The position numbers and the translations under genes are program-made. 64,000 nt of DNA from Amycolatopsis granulosa (lineage in GTDB: Bacteria; Actinomycetota; Actinomycetes; Mycobacteriales; Pseudonocardiaceae), in assembly GCF_011758745.1 (NCBI RefSeq), contig NZ_JAANOV010000001.1, forward strand, positions 1,364,001 through 1,428,000. Direction: 5' to 3'. Below the pieces are notes generated by a model, which saw nothing but the letters and a program-made list of their open reading frames with translations, was not told the origin of the DNA and made no database searches. Of this stretch, positions 49,799 to 61,700 are shown in pieces; position 1 is the stretch's first letter; each line of letters begins with the position of its first letter.

Positions 49799-52700
49799 GG
49801 CTCCGTCGGCCGGGTCGTGGTGATGCTCAGGTCGAACTCCGTGCGGACGTATCCGGCGTACATGTCGTGCGGGCGATCCGCGGCGGGCAGGGCCCGCAGC
49901 TCGTCGTCCGAGTACTCGGTCAGGTCGGCCTTCGTCACCTGGGCCTTGACGCGCAGGTACCGGAGCTCGCCGTTGTCCAGCTGGGTCCGCATCTCCCGCG
50001 CTACCCGGCCCTCGTAGCCGCCCCGGCGCTCCATGGCGTCGAGAATGTTCCGCACGTACTGCGGGTGCCCTTGCTCGTAACCACCGTTGACGTTGAGCCC
50101 GGCGCTCGGGCCCTTCGCCTCGACGATGACGTAGTGGCCGTTGCCATCACGGTAGACACCGTCGAAGTGCTGGGCACCGCGGTCCGGCACCTTCACCGGC
50201 CGCAGATCGCCCTTGCCCGACTCCTGGTACTCCTGGCGCAGGTCCCGGATGGCGTGCTCGGCGGCGAGATCGCCCAGCTTGTTGTTCCAGTGGTTGCTCG
50301 ACACGTCGTTGAACCCGGCCTGGTCGAACTTGTCCAGCGGTGTGGTGAACCGGCTGTCGTCGCGGTGCACGCCCTTGATCGCATCGTTCGCCTCGGCCAG
50401 GTATTCCTGGAGTGCGGGGCGCCCGGCGGCCAGGAGGTCCGCGTCCACGCGCCAGGCCCGAGGCAGAGTCTCCCGGCGGCCGACGACGCGGCTGCCGGGC
50501 AGGATCACCGACCGGACCGGTTGCTCACCGCCGTCGTGGAGAACGAACACTCCGTCGGAGCGCCTGCGCAGCACGGGAATCTCCGCCCCGCGGTACTTCG
50601 CACTGCTGTCCCGCCGGGGGAAGACCCCGTCGGCGTCCATCTGGCGCCAGAAGCGCTGGCGGAAGGCCCGCGCCGTGTCGTCACCGCGGTTGACGATCTC
50701 GAGGATCTCCTGCTGGACCTCTTCCGGACTGGGCGCCGAGGCGGGCAGGTCCGTGCCGCGCAGGTCCGGCTCGAAGCGGTTGACCACCGCCCGGTCCTCA
50801 GCACCACGGTGGGTGCGCCCCGCGACCGGGTTGACGCCGGGATCGCCCTCCCCCGGCACCGGAGGTGTCCGCTCCCCGCCGGGCGGCCGCAGAAATTCCG
50901 GCGGGGCGCCGAACACCAGGGGATCGTCGAGGGAGATCAGCTGCACGAACTCCGGGATGGTCGGTTTGGTCGGCCACCCCGGGATGTCCAGCCGGACCTC
51001 GCCGTTCTCCCGCACGGGCGTCGCCGGGACGAAGACGCCGTGCCGGACCGACGGCATCGAGGCCAGCATCGGCATCCGCGCGTCGGCGACCTTGGGCAGC
51101 AACCGCTCCAACGCCGGGAGGATGTGGCCGAACGCCGGAATCATGAACTGCGCAACCGGCAGTCCGGACACCGCGGCCAGGACCCGCCGGACGTGGTCGG
51201 CGTTGCCGAAGCGGGCCGCGGACATCAGGCGACGGTCGATGAGCGCGTTCTCCACCGCCAGCATCCACCGCGGGGCCCTGACCGCGGGTGGCAGCTCGAA
51301 CAGGTTCGGCACCGCGACCTCCTGGACCCGTTCCCGCACGTGCAGCCGGACCAGGTGATCCCCGGACTCGGGCAGCTCCGTGACGAGCTCGTCGCGGATG
51401 ATCTCCGGTCGCGCGGCGGCCAGGGCACGCAGGACCTGGTAGGCCACGCCGGTCCGGGTGCCCTCGGGTTCGAGCCGGCGCGGGTCGAGGGTTTCCATGA
51501 ACGGCCGGCCGTCGGGGCGCCACGACCACCCCGTGGTGTCTGCCCCGGGCATGGCCGGACGGCGCACCCGCGGCCACGGGTTGGCCGGGTGGCGCGCGTC
51601 CCGCGAGGAGAACACGGAATCCAGCAGGTCACCGAACGCGCGGTGCACGAGCACCATGCGGGTCTTGCCCGGGGCGTAGAAGAACTCGTGGTCCTCCAGC
51701 AGGGCGAGCGCGTCGCTCGTGTCCTGGTTGGCGCGGATGAACGCGGCTCGCGCCGCGGCGCGGTCCTCGGCGAACCTGGTCGCCGGATCCGCGGCCGTAC
51801 TCAGTTCGATCTCCGGAACCCCGCCGCCCACGGCGTCCGGCTGGAAGACCCCGAGGTTGGCGGCGAGGTGGTTCTCGTCCAGGCGCACCTCGTGTTTGCG
51901 CACCAGTTCGGCGAGCACCGGAGCGTGCCGGGCGAACGCGCGCAGCGCCTCCTCGGAGAAGACGATCGGCGTGCCCACCCCCGAACCGACCTCACCGAGG
52001 CTCGCGTACCTGGCCGCCCCCGGCGCCAGGTCGGCGGGCACCAGCGCACCCAGCCCGCGGTCCCACTCCCGCGCCAGGACCCGGTCGACCGCCACCTCGG
52101 CGGGCAGGTCCGGATGCGCGTCCACGGCGCGGGCCCGGAACGTCTCGAAACCACGCCGAAGCAGGGCGAGATCACCATCCACCTGCTGGTACCACGCGGT
52201 GAACTGTCGGCGGGCCCGGGCATCGGTCAGCCCGCGGTAGGTGTCGGCGAGGTCGCCGAACCGGACCGGGTCCGGTTCGGTCGTGCTCAGCAGGGCCGCG
52301 CGCTGAACCCACTGCTGCAGCTCGCGGCTGCCGGCGGCACGCACGTAGTCCGCCGTCGGCGGAAGCTGGCTCAACGGGCTCGGGAGCGTGAACCGCTCCG
52401 GCACGATCGGGTTCCCGTCGCCGTCGATGATCAGCACGTCCGTGCCGAACCTCGTCGGGTAGTCCGGACGTCGGGTCATCCGCTCGTGCGGGACCGGGAC
52501 CAGCCGGACCGGTCTTTTGACCCCGGATTCCCGGTACAACGCGTAGGTGACAGCCGCGCGCTGGACCCGCTGCTGGACATCCTGGGCAACCTCGCCGACC
52601 TTGATCGGCCGCAACGGGGGCCGGTTGCCGCTGATCACCTCGTCGGTCAGCCAGTAGACGGTGCCCTCGTGATTGATCACGACGACCCCGGCGTGCGGGC

Positions 52701-55700
52701 CGCGGGGGTCGCTGGTCAGCCGGTGCAGCATCAACGCCATCGCGCCCGGCGAGGCCCGGACGACCTGCTCGACAACCGTTGCGGGATCGGCGACCGGGTC
52801 GCGCACAGCGCGGAACCGGGCACCGGTGAGCTGCTCGACCCGGCCCGCCGCGCCCAGCTCGGCGCCGAACGGCTCGCCGTCCCGGATGCCGGTGAAGGCC
52901 GGCATCGCCGGAAGCTTGGGCACGCCGTCGTGGTAGATCGAGCGGGCAGCGAGGAATGCTTCGAAGGGCTCGATGGCGGGCTGCCACAGCAGGTGCGCCC
53001 ACTTCTTCGGGTGCAGCTTCGCGACGAGGTTGCCGAACTTGTCCGTCATGACCTTTCGCAGCTTGGCAACGGCCTGCTCGAGCGGCGGCCGCAGTCCGTC
53101 CGGCTCGTCGTAGGGCGCCGCGACCTCGGCGCTGGTGTCGGTCGCACCGTGTGTGGAGTTGAGGAGCGCCACCAGGTCGGGCCGGTTCTCGCTGAGGTGC
53201 AGCAGCTGGTCGGACGTGAGCCGCTCGCCGTCGATCAGCTTCAGGACATGGTGGATCCACTCCAGATCCGACATCGTGCTCGCGGGGTAGCGTGTCGGCA
53301 GCTCGGCACCACGCGCGCGCACCAGGTCGCCCAGTTCCGCACGCCACCGCTGCGCCAGCAGCTGGCCGACGGGCTGGTCCAGCCATGCCGCGGTGCGCTC
53401 CAGCTGCCGCACCGCTACGGCGAACGCGTCCCGGTCGCGGATCGTTTCGGACAGCGCGCGCAGCTCCATGCGTGCCTCGCGGTTGCTGGTGAGCGAGTGG
53501 TACAGCGATGCCACCTCCGGCGGGAAGTGCGACACGTCCTCGTTCGCCCGCTCGGCGGTCACGATGCTCTCGGCGAGCCTGCGCCAGTCATCCTTGGTCC
53601 GGTGGCGTGATGCGTCCTTCTCCGCGGCGGACGGCATGTCCGTCCCGGCGCCGGGCAAGGCGTCGAGGTAGGCCTTGGTGGGCGGCCGGGTGCTGATCTC
53701 GGACAGCGCAAACCCGTCGATGGGTACGGCTCCGGCAACGGCCTGATTCTCGCGCGGGTCGGGGTGCACGATGACATCGATGGCGTACACCCCGTCGGCG
53801 TAGCCGTACAGCGGCTGCGAGTCGCGTCGTCCGAGGTGGACGAACAGGGGCTCCGTTCCGTATGCGGCCGCCACGCCGGTCACCACCGGCTCCTCGGCGA
53901 TCCCGTGCAGCACGACGTAAGCGAAACCGTTGCCGAACCGGCTGGTGAGGATGCCCACGATCACCTGGTAGGCGGCGTCGATCGCCACGGCCTTGTCCGC
54001 TTCGGAAGCGTCCGGGATCTGCCGGAGGTCGACCAGCCGCTGGAACCGCCCGCCCCGGTCCTCGATCCGGGCCACGCCTTCACGGCCCAGCGGCTTGCCC
54101 GGATCCCCGTCGGCGAACCCGTCGAACGTGCGGCGCGCCGCGACGTCGGCGCCCAGGCCGACCCAGTAATCGTGGACGACCATCACCGTGTCGACCTCGG
54201 CGAGTGCGCCGGCGGGATCGGCGCTCCACGGCGCGAGCACCGGCACGGCGCGCTCCAGATCCGCCCGTTCGGGTGCTATCTCGCTGGACGGCAGGACTTC
54301 GCGCACGATCGCACGCTGCGCCTCGGTGGCTGGCACCAGGGTGCCGCGCTCCCCATACACCCTGGAGGCACGCGCCGGTGGGAACACGCCCCGTCGAGGC
54401 TCGCCAGCCGGCTCGGCCCGCCGCGGTACCACGTTGTGCACCTGCCACTCCGGTTCCGGAAGACTGCGCTGTTCCCCCGGGGGCAGCTCGCGCAACTTCT
54501 CCCGCGCGGCGATGTCCAGGGTGTCCTCCCGCTCGGACAGCAACGCGAGCGTCAACGGCCGCAGGTGCGCCTCGGCGACCGCGTCGAAGTCCTTGACGTC
54601 GACCGCGACGTCCAACGCCCGCTCGGCCAGTTCCCCGGTGCGGGCGCCGTGTCCGGCCACCCTGGCGTCGGCCTCCTGGACCGCCAGCACGTCGAGGGCG
54701 AGCAGCCGACCGGCCGTCCGGGCGTCGACGGCGGACGCGGGGCCCTGCCCGCGCAACTTGCCGTGCCACAGCCGCCGCAAGCGCGTCTGCTGGTTGCGCT
54801 CGTGCCGGGTCCGGCCGAGCTGCTCCGCCAGGACTCGCGCGGCCTCGTCCCGGGTCGTGCCGGCGTCGAGACGGAGCCGGACGACCGAGTCCGTCGAACC
54901 GTGTGCCACCTCGCGGAAGGCGGGCATCAGCCGGGGTCCGTGGCGCGTCGCGGCGTCGCTGTAGTCCACCGCGACCGGGGCGCCCTGGAAGGTGACCTGG
55001 TCGCCCTCGACGGTCAGCTCCGGCACCACGCGCCGCAGCGTGCCGAACGCGGCCGACAACTCCTGCCGGTCGGTCAGGAGCTGCTGATCAACACCGTCCC
55101 CACGGCCGGCGCCGGCTGTGCCGTCCGCTCCAGCAGCAGGATCGTCCAGCCGTTCCTGCGGGCCAGTGGTGTCGGGAACTCGATCGAGATCACCGCCCAG
55201 CCGGCCGAAGTTCCCGACTCGGTCAACGTCGTCCCCGGTTCGATCGGCTCGCCCTGCTCCCGCCCCATCACCCGGATCCCCGGGAAGGCCGTCAGGTCGT
55301 CCACCTTCGTCACCTGGAACCGCGTCATGGGCATGTCCTTCCCCGTGGAACAGGAACGGTACGACCTCGCCCTCCGGCGCCGGCAGCTGGTCCGGCTCCA
55401 CGACGGGCGGACGGGAGCGGCGGCCGTGCAGGCGGTCCACGGCCGCGTCGCCGCCGGCCTCCGCGTTGCGCTCGATCAGCGGCACGAGGTTCGCCGTCGG
55501 CCGGACGCCCGCGCGCAGCTGGCCGACGTGCGCCACCTCGTGCCCGAGCACGCGAGCCAGCGTGTCGACCGACTCGAACGCCTCCGGAGCCAGCCAGATC
55601 TCGTCCTCGGTGAACGTCGGCGTCATGCCGAGCGCGTCCTCGCTGCGCATCATCGCGAGAACCTGGGCGTCGGTGACCACCTCGATCCGGGTGCCGGTCA

Positions 55701-58700
55701 CGTCCACTCCGGCCAGGACGGCCACCGCGCGGGCACTCGCCTCCGACACGTCGAGCGGTCCGGCCGGAAGGTTCACCGGCGCCGCCCTGCCTCCGTCCAG
55801 GCCGAGGTGCGCCGCGATCACTCCGCGCACCTCGTGTTCGGTGAAGACGCGCCCGGTGCCCCACAGCTCGTGCGCCCGGTTGAGCTTGGCCGTGAGATCG
55901 GCGACGAGCGCCGTGCTCTCCGCCAGGCCCAGCGACCGGTCGCGCAGCGCGTCCACGACCCGCACCGAGTCGTCGAGGGCCGACTTGATCTGGAAGTGCG
56001 CCCGGTACCGGGGCAGGTCCTCCGCCCAGCCGGCGATCGCGTCCGGCCGCACCGCGCTCATCTCCTCGACCCAGCGCTGGACGAGCCGTTGCTCCTCCTC
56101 CGCGGTGTAGTGCATGAGGTGCAGGTGCCGCGCCAGCTCCGCGACCGGGTCGCCGTACAACGCCAGCTCCCAGTCCAGGAAGGTGACCGCGCTGTCGGTC
56201 ATCAGGATGTTGCCGCGGTGCAGGTCCATGTGCAGCAGCGCGAACGGGCGCGCCGTCAGCGCGGCCCAGCCGGCGCGTACGCCCGCCAGCGGATCGTCCG
56301 GCACCGCGAACGCCCGCAGCAGACCACCGTGCTCCGCGAGCGCGCGCCGGTGCTCCGCTTCGGTGAGATCGGACAACCGCCGGCCGAACGCCGCGGTGTC
56401 GCCCGATTCGGGCCACCCGGCCGGCATCGGAGGCAGCTCGGCGGGGGTGATCGAGGTCGCTTCGGCAGCCAGGCGGGCCACGGCGTCGAGGACGCGATCC
56501 GGAACGGCCTGCCCTTCGGCGAGCGTCCTGCCGTCCGCGAACGTCTGCACCTGGTTGCCGCCGACCGACTGCCAAATTTGCGGGACCAGCGGTTGGGCCG
56601 GGCCGGGCGCGGAACGCGCGATCCGCAACGCATCGAGCAGATCCGCCTCGTGCCAGATCCGCAAGTCCGCATAGGACACCCCTGGGATGGGGATGCGGAC
56701 GTTGACGCGGCCGAAACCCGTTTCCACGGGCACGTTGCGGTTGTAGTGGCCCTCGGCGCCCGGTTGTTCGCTCGCCAGCGCGATCACCGTCTGGCCCCAC
56801 AGTTCCCGCAGTTCCTGGTGCTCGTCGTTGCGGTCCGCCGGGTGAGCGCCGAGCTCGACCAAGCGCGCGTCGAGGTGCGCCAGCAGCTCCCGGGCGCCGG
56901 CGCGAGCCAGTACGCGCGGATCGGTCTCCCGCACGTACCGGTCGAGGTCGTCCCAGGTCCACTCGGCGGGTAGCTGGTCGGTGCGGATCCCGTGGTGCAC
57001 GAACACCTCGGCAGCCGATTGCGCGTGACCGGCGAGGGCGTCCCGCAGGACCTCGACCGTCTTGGGCGCGTACCACTGCGCGGCCTCGGCGAACTCGAGC
57101 AGGTCGAGCATCTGCCGGCTGCTGTATTCGGCGGTCTTGCGGGCGAAGTACTGGGCCAGCGCGTCGCGGTCCTCGGACATGACGGCGCCGTCGTAGGCGT
57201 AGCGCCACCGGAACTGCTCGCCCTGGAGGAAGTCCCCGCGGCGGAACCAGCTGTTCAAAATGGTGTTGAACGTCGTCGACGTCGCACCGGAGACCGCTTG
57301 GACCCCGATGTGCGCCAGGTTCGGATGCGCGCGGACGAGCTCGGCGGTGCTCCGGCTGACGAAACCACCGACGTTGCCCGGGCCCAGCTCGTCGAGCAGC
57401 AGGTTCAGCGCTCCGGGCACGCCGGTCGGCCCGTGGTGGTAGACCGCCACGATCCGGGCGATGCGGTCCAGTGCCTCCTCGGCGTTCTCACCGATGACGA
57501 GGAAGTGCGAGTCGATCGCGTTGGCCACGACCCGGGTGGGCTCACCCGGGATGCCGGTGACGAACCGGAAGATCAGCTGCTGCCGGTGCGCGCCGCGGAT
57601 CTTGGCGAACCATTCCCTGGGCCCCGGGTTGCGGACCTTGTCGATGTGCAGCACGTACTCGCCGTTGCCGTAGCGCAGCACTTTCGCCAGGTGCTTGACG
57701 CGCCGGACCAGCTCCCCGCTCTCCCGCATGCGCTCCATGTCCTCGAAGAGCGTGCCGGGCCGCGGGAGCTCGGGTCCCCGGCGGTCGAGGATGGCGCGGG
57801 CCTTCTCACCCAGCACCGGGTCGTCGGCGTACCGGGACAGCACCTCCCGCAGATTCCGCTCCGCGTGGTGGATGCTGGTGGCCACGGCCAGTGCCCGGTC
57901 GTCCATCGCCCGCGCGGTGGCCGCGGTGGGACTGAGTTCCTTCTGGATCCGCGCCGAGATCCGCTCGACGTTGTTGCGCACGGTGATCATCCGCATGGCG
58001 CCGTCGAGCGTCTGCTGGCTCGCCTCCGTGACGGACTGGCCGGCCGCGACGGTGTTGTCCTGCTGAACGCTGACCGCCGCGTTCACCGCCCCGCTGCCGA
58101 CCGCCCGGCCGAACGCGGCCATCGCCAGCTGGCGGACCTCCCGGCCGTGCAGGAACCGCTCGCGCTCGATCAGATCGTCGACGTGCCGGTGCACCCACAT
58201 CCGCAGGTCGGCGACGGGCAGCCGGCCGTCCTGCCCGGCCCAGTGCTCCGGCAGCAGCATGACGAACTCACGGACGTCGGTGGTACCGCGCCGGTACACC
58301 GCGAGGTGCGTGGTCATCGGCGCGCTCGCGCCCGGGAGGTCGCCGACGCCGATCTGGATCCGCAGCTCGGCGGGCACCTTCGGCGTGCGCAGTTTCGGCG
58401 CGGCCGTGATCCGCACGGTCAGCCCGTTGCCCGCTGCCAGCGCCCGGGCGGTCTCCTCGGGGGTGAACCCTTCGCCGTCGTCCTTGCGTTTCGCCACCGG
58501 TTTCGCGGCTGCCTCGGCTTCGTCGGCTTTCCGCTTCGCGACGGGCACCCGCTCGCGCGCGTCCCGCACCGCCGCGTCCGCCTGGTCGGCCGCGGCGGCC
58601 TTCGCGGCGATCTCCTCCTCGGGCGCACCGTCGGACCGGGCCTGCTTCAGCTCCGCCGCCGCCTTCCCGGCCTTGGTCTCGGCCGCCGTCACTGCCTTCC

Positions 58701-61700
58701 CGGCGGCCTCGTACTCGGCCTTCGCCTCCTCCGCGGCGATCTCCTCGGCGGTGAGCAACCGTGCCGAGGCGATTCCCGGCCTGGTCACGGCCCTGGCCAG
58801 CATCTCGTCGGCCGCCCGGGTCACCAGCTGGTCCGGATCGGCGGGCACGGTCTCCGCAACCGGCTGCGCGGGCAGGTGCCGGGTGATCTCGGCCGCGACG
58901 CCCTGGCTCACCCCGTCCGCGGCGCCCATCAAGCCCAGCGACGTGCGGGCCATGGCGATCCGGTCCGTGGCGCCGATCAGTGCCTGGAAGCCCTGGCGTT
59001 TGCGGACCGCGTCCTCCCACAGCCGCCGGGCCAGCGTGTTGTACTTGAAGTTCAAGTAGCGCGAGGTGGTGAACCCCAGCCGCGACCCGGCACTGCCCAG
59101 CACGAGCGGGGCGATCAACTCCAGGTCACCGGCGCTCATGTTGAACGCCAGCGTGGCGGCGGCCTCGAGCGGCAGGGTGATGAAGTTCTCGGTTCCCAGC
59201 ACCTTCAGCGTCGGCTGGATCCACAGCTGCGTGCCCTTGGTGACCACGTCGACGAGTTGCTTGTGGATCGTCGCGCGGACGGCGTCCTCCCCGGCGAGGA
59301 AGGCGTTCGGTGACACGCCGATCCAGTACCGCTGCTCGTTGGCGGGCACGCGGCCGCCGGTGAGCTGCTGGTACGACCGCCCGTCCGAGGTGACCAGGGA
59401 CACCTTGAGGTTCTCCCCGGTGGGCAGTCTGAAGTGGAGGGTGCCGGAGTCCCGCACCACCTCGTCACCGGCGTCCTGCGCGGCGATCTGCTCGTCCGAC
59501 CACGAGACCCCGGTCAGCCCCTGGAACGTGTTGCGCAGCGCGGCGTTGTGGATCAGCTCCTCCGGGAAGCTCCCGGCCGCCAGCTGTCCGGCCACCTCGG
59601 CGCCGATCCGCTGGATCTGCTGCTGCAGCTCGTTCAGCTGCTCGCCGGTGAGCTTGGCAACCGGCTCGGGCGGCGCGGTGTGCGGCACCTCGGTACGCGT
59701 GAGCGCGGCCGGCGACTGCAGAACCTGGGCGGTGTCGTGCGCACCCTGCGCCAGCGAGTCGGCGGTGGGACCGATGCCGCCGCGCATGATGAACGCCCGC
59801 AGGCGGCGCATCTCGTTGGCCGCCTCGACCTGCTTGGCCAGCGACGTGTAGAAGGCGGCCGGCGCCACCATCCCGGTCCAGGCGTAGTAGGTCCCGCGGG
59901 CGGCGGCGTAGCTGGTGCTCACCCCGAGGCCGGCGCCCATCGACGCGAAGGTGCCGAGCGTGACGCCGGCCGCGCTCAACGCCTGCACCAGCAGTGTGGT
60001 GCGGGCCTCCACCCCGAGCGTGGGCAGCTGCGAGCGGTACCCGGCGACCTGATCCACCAGCAGCTTCTCCAGGTCCTCGCGCACCTCGGCGCGCTCGGCG
60101 TCCGGTCGCACCACCACGACCAGCTGTCCGCCGTCGACCCACTCCGTCGGCACCACGGCCGGCATCGTCAGCGCCACGCCCTCGGTCGGGTCGGAACCGT
60201 GTTCGGCGATGAACGCGTCCAGATCCGCCTGGGTCCCGATCCGCACCCCCTGGTGCTTCTCGAACCAGTCGGCCTTGGCGCGCAGGCGGAACTCCGCCGC
60301 CAGCGGGTGCTCGCCCGACTCGATCTGCGCCAGCGACGGCCCCACCCGGGCCTGCAGGGTGAACCCGGCCCGGAACACCCGGCCACCGTGGGTCCGGTCC
60401 GTGCCGGACCTCCAGGTGATCTTGATGATGTTGTGGAAGGACGGTTCGGCCGCGGCGACCGCGTCCGGCGGTTCCTGCTCCTCGACCGCCGTGGACAGCG
60501 CCGTGATCGCGAACTCGGTCGACTGCCGGGCGGTGATCGAGTAGAGGCGGTCGTCCAGCACGCCCTTGCGGGACTTGTCGCCGAACCCGCCGGTGTTGAG
60601 CTCGTCCAGGAGGTAGGCGAACCCGCGCGCCGGGTGCTCGTCGGCGGTGCGCAACTCGGCGAGCAGCCGGAGGCTCGCCGGATCGCGCACCCGGCCGGCG
60701 AAGTTCTCGTGCGTCAGGATGGCGTCCTCGAGCAGCCGGGCCGGCTCGTCGCTGCGCGCGATGGCCTCGCTCAGGCCGAGACCGTGGCCGGTGGCCCCGG
60801 CGTCCCCGTTGAGCAGGGTCCGCAGGGCGTTCTCCACCCCGTCCAGCTCCGCGGCCGACTGTCGCACGGCCGGTTCCGGCGAGTGGAGCAGGTGCGCGAA
60901 GTCCGTGGCACGCCGGCCCTGGTGGCCCGCGGCGCGCAGCGCGTCCAGCAGTCGTTCGCGGTTCTCGAGCAGGCCCACCACCTGCTCGACGTTCGCGAGG
61001 TCGCGCTGGGTGAGGTCGGACAGGCTGAGGTGGCCTCTCCGCAGCGGGTTGGCCCGGAACACCCGCGAGCCGTCGGTGGCCGGGTCGATGCCCTCCGCCG
61101 GCGCCGCGAGCCGCTGGAACCGGGCGTGGACCTCGTCCAGGGAGGTGGCTTCGCGCGTCAGCTCCGCCAGGGCCACCTCCAGTGGCCGGCGTAGCTCCTC
61201 CGCGCGGCCCACGGCGCGCACGAGCTCGCGCCGGGTGCTGTCGAGGTACCGCTCGGCGGTGGCCGACGTGGTGGGATCGCCGCCCACGTCCGGCAGGTCC
61301 GGAATGGTGCCGTGGGCACGCGCCTCGGCTTCGGCGGTGCGGGCCTGTTCCGCCGTCTCGGTCCAGAGCGCGAGCCGGGTCAGCTGGAAGTTCGCCTCGG
61401 CCAGCCGGGCCTGGTGGTCCGCCCAGCGCGCCGCCACCAGCTCCAGCGCCCCGGTGAGCCGCCGGTAGCGATGCGTCAGCGCCGCTTCGACCTGGCTCTC
61501 CCCGGTTTCGTGCCGCCCGATCGCGTCGGTGACCAGCTGGGCCAGTTCCTCGGCGCGGGGGCCGATCACCTGGAGCATCCCGGTCAGGGGTTCGGTCAGT
61601 TCCGCGGCCCTGGCGATGGTCGCCGGATCGTCCGGGCTGCCCTCGATCCCGGCCAGCGCAGCCCAGCCACGCTGGTAGGCGCCGGCGAGCTTGGCCAGTT

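Noticed and set aside
49792-53610. 1272-codon plus-strand frame opposite the giant gene
   Set aside because: No recognisable domain and shadow-like composition, while the minus frame is continuous with clear domains.
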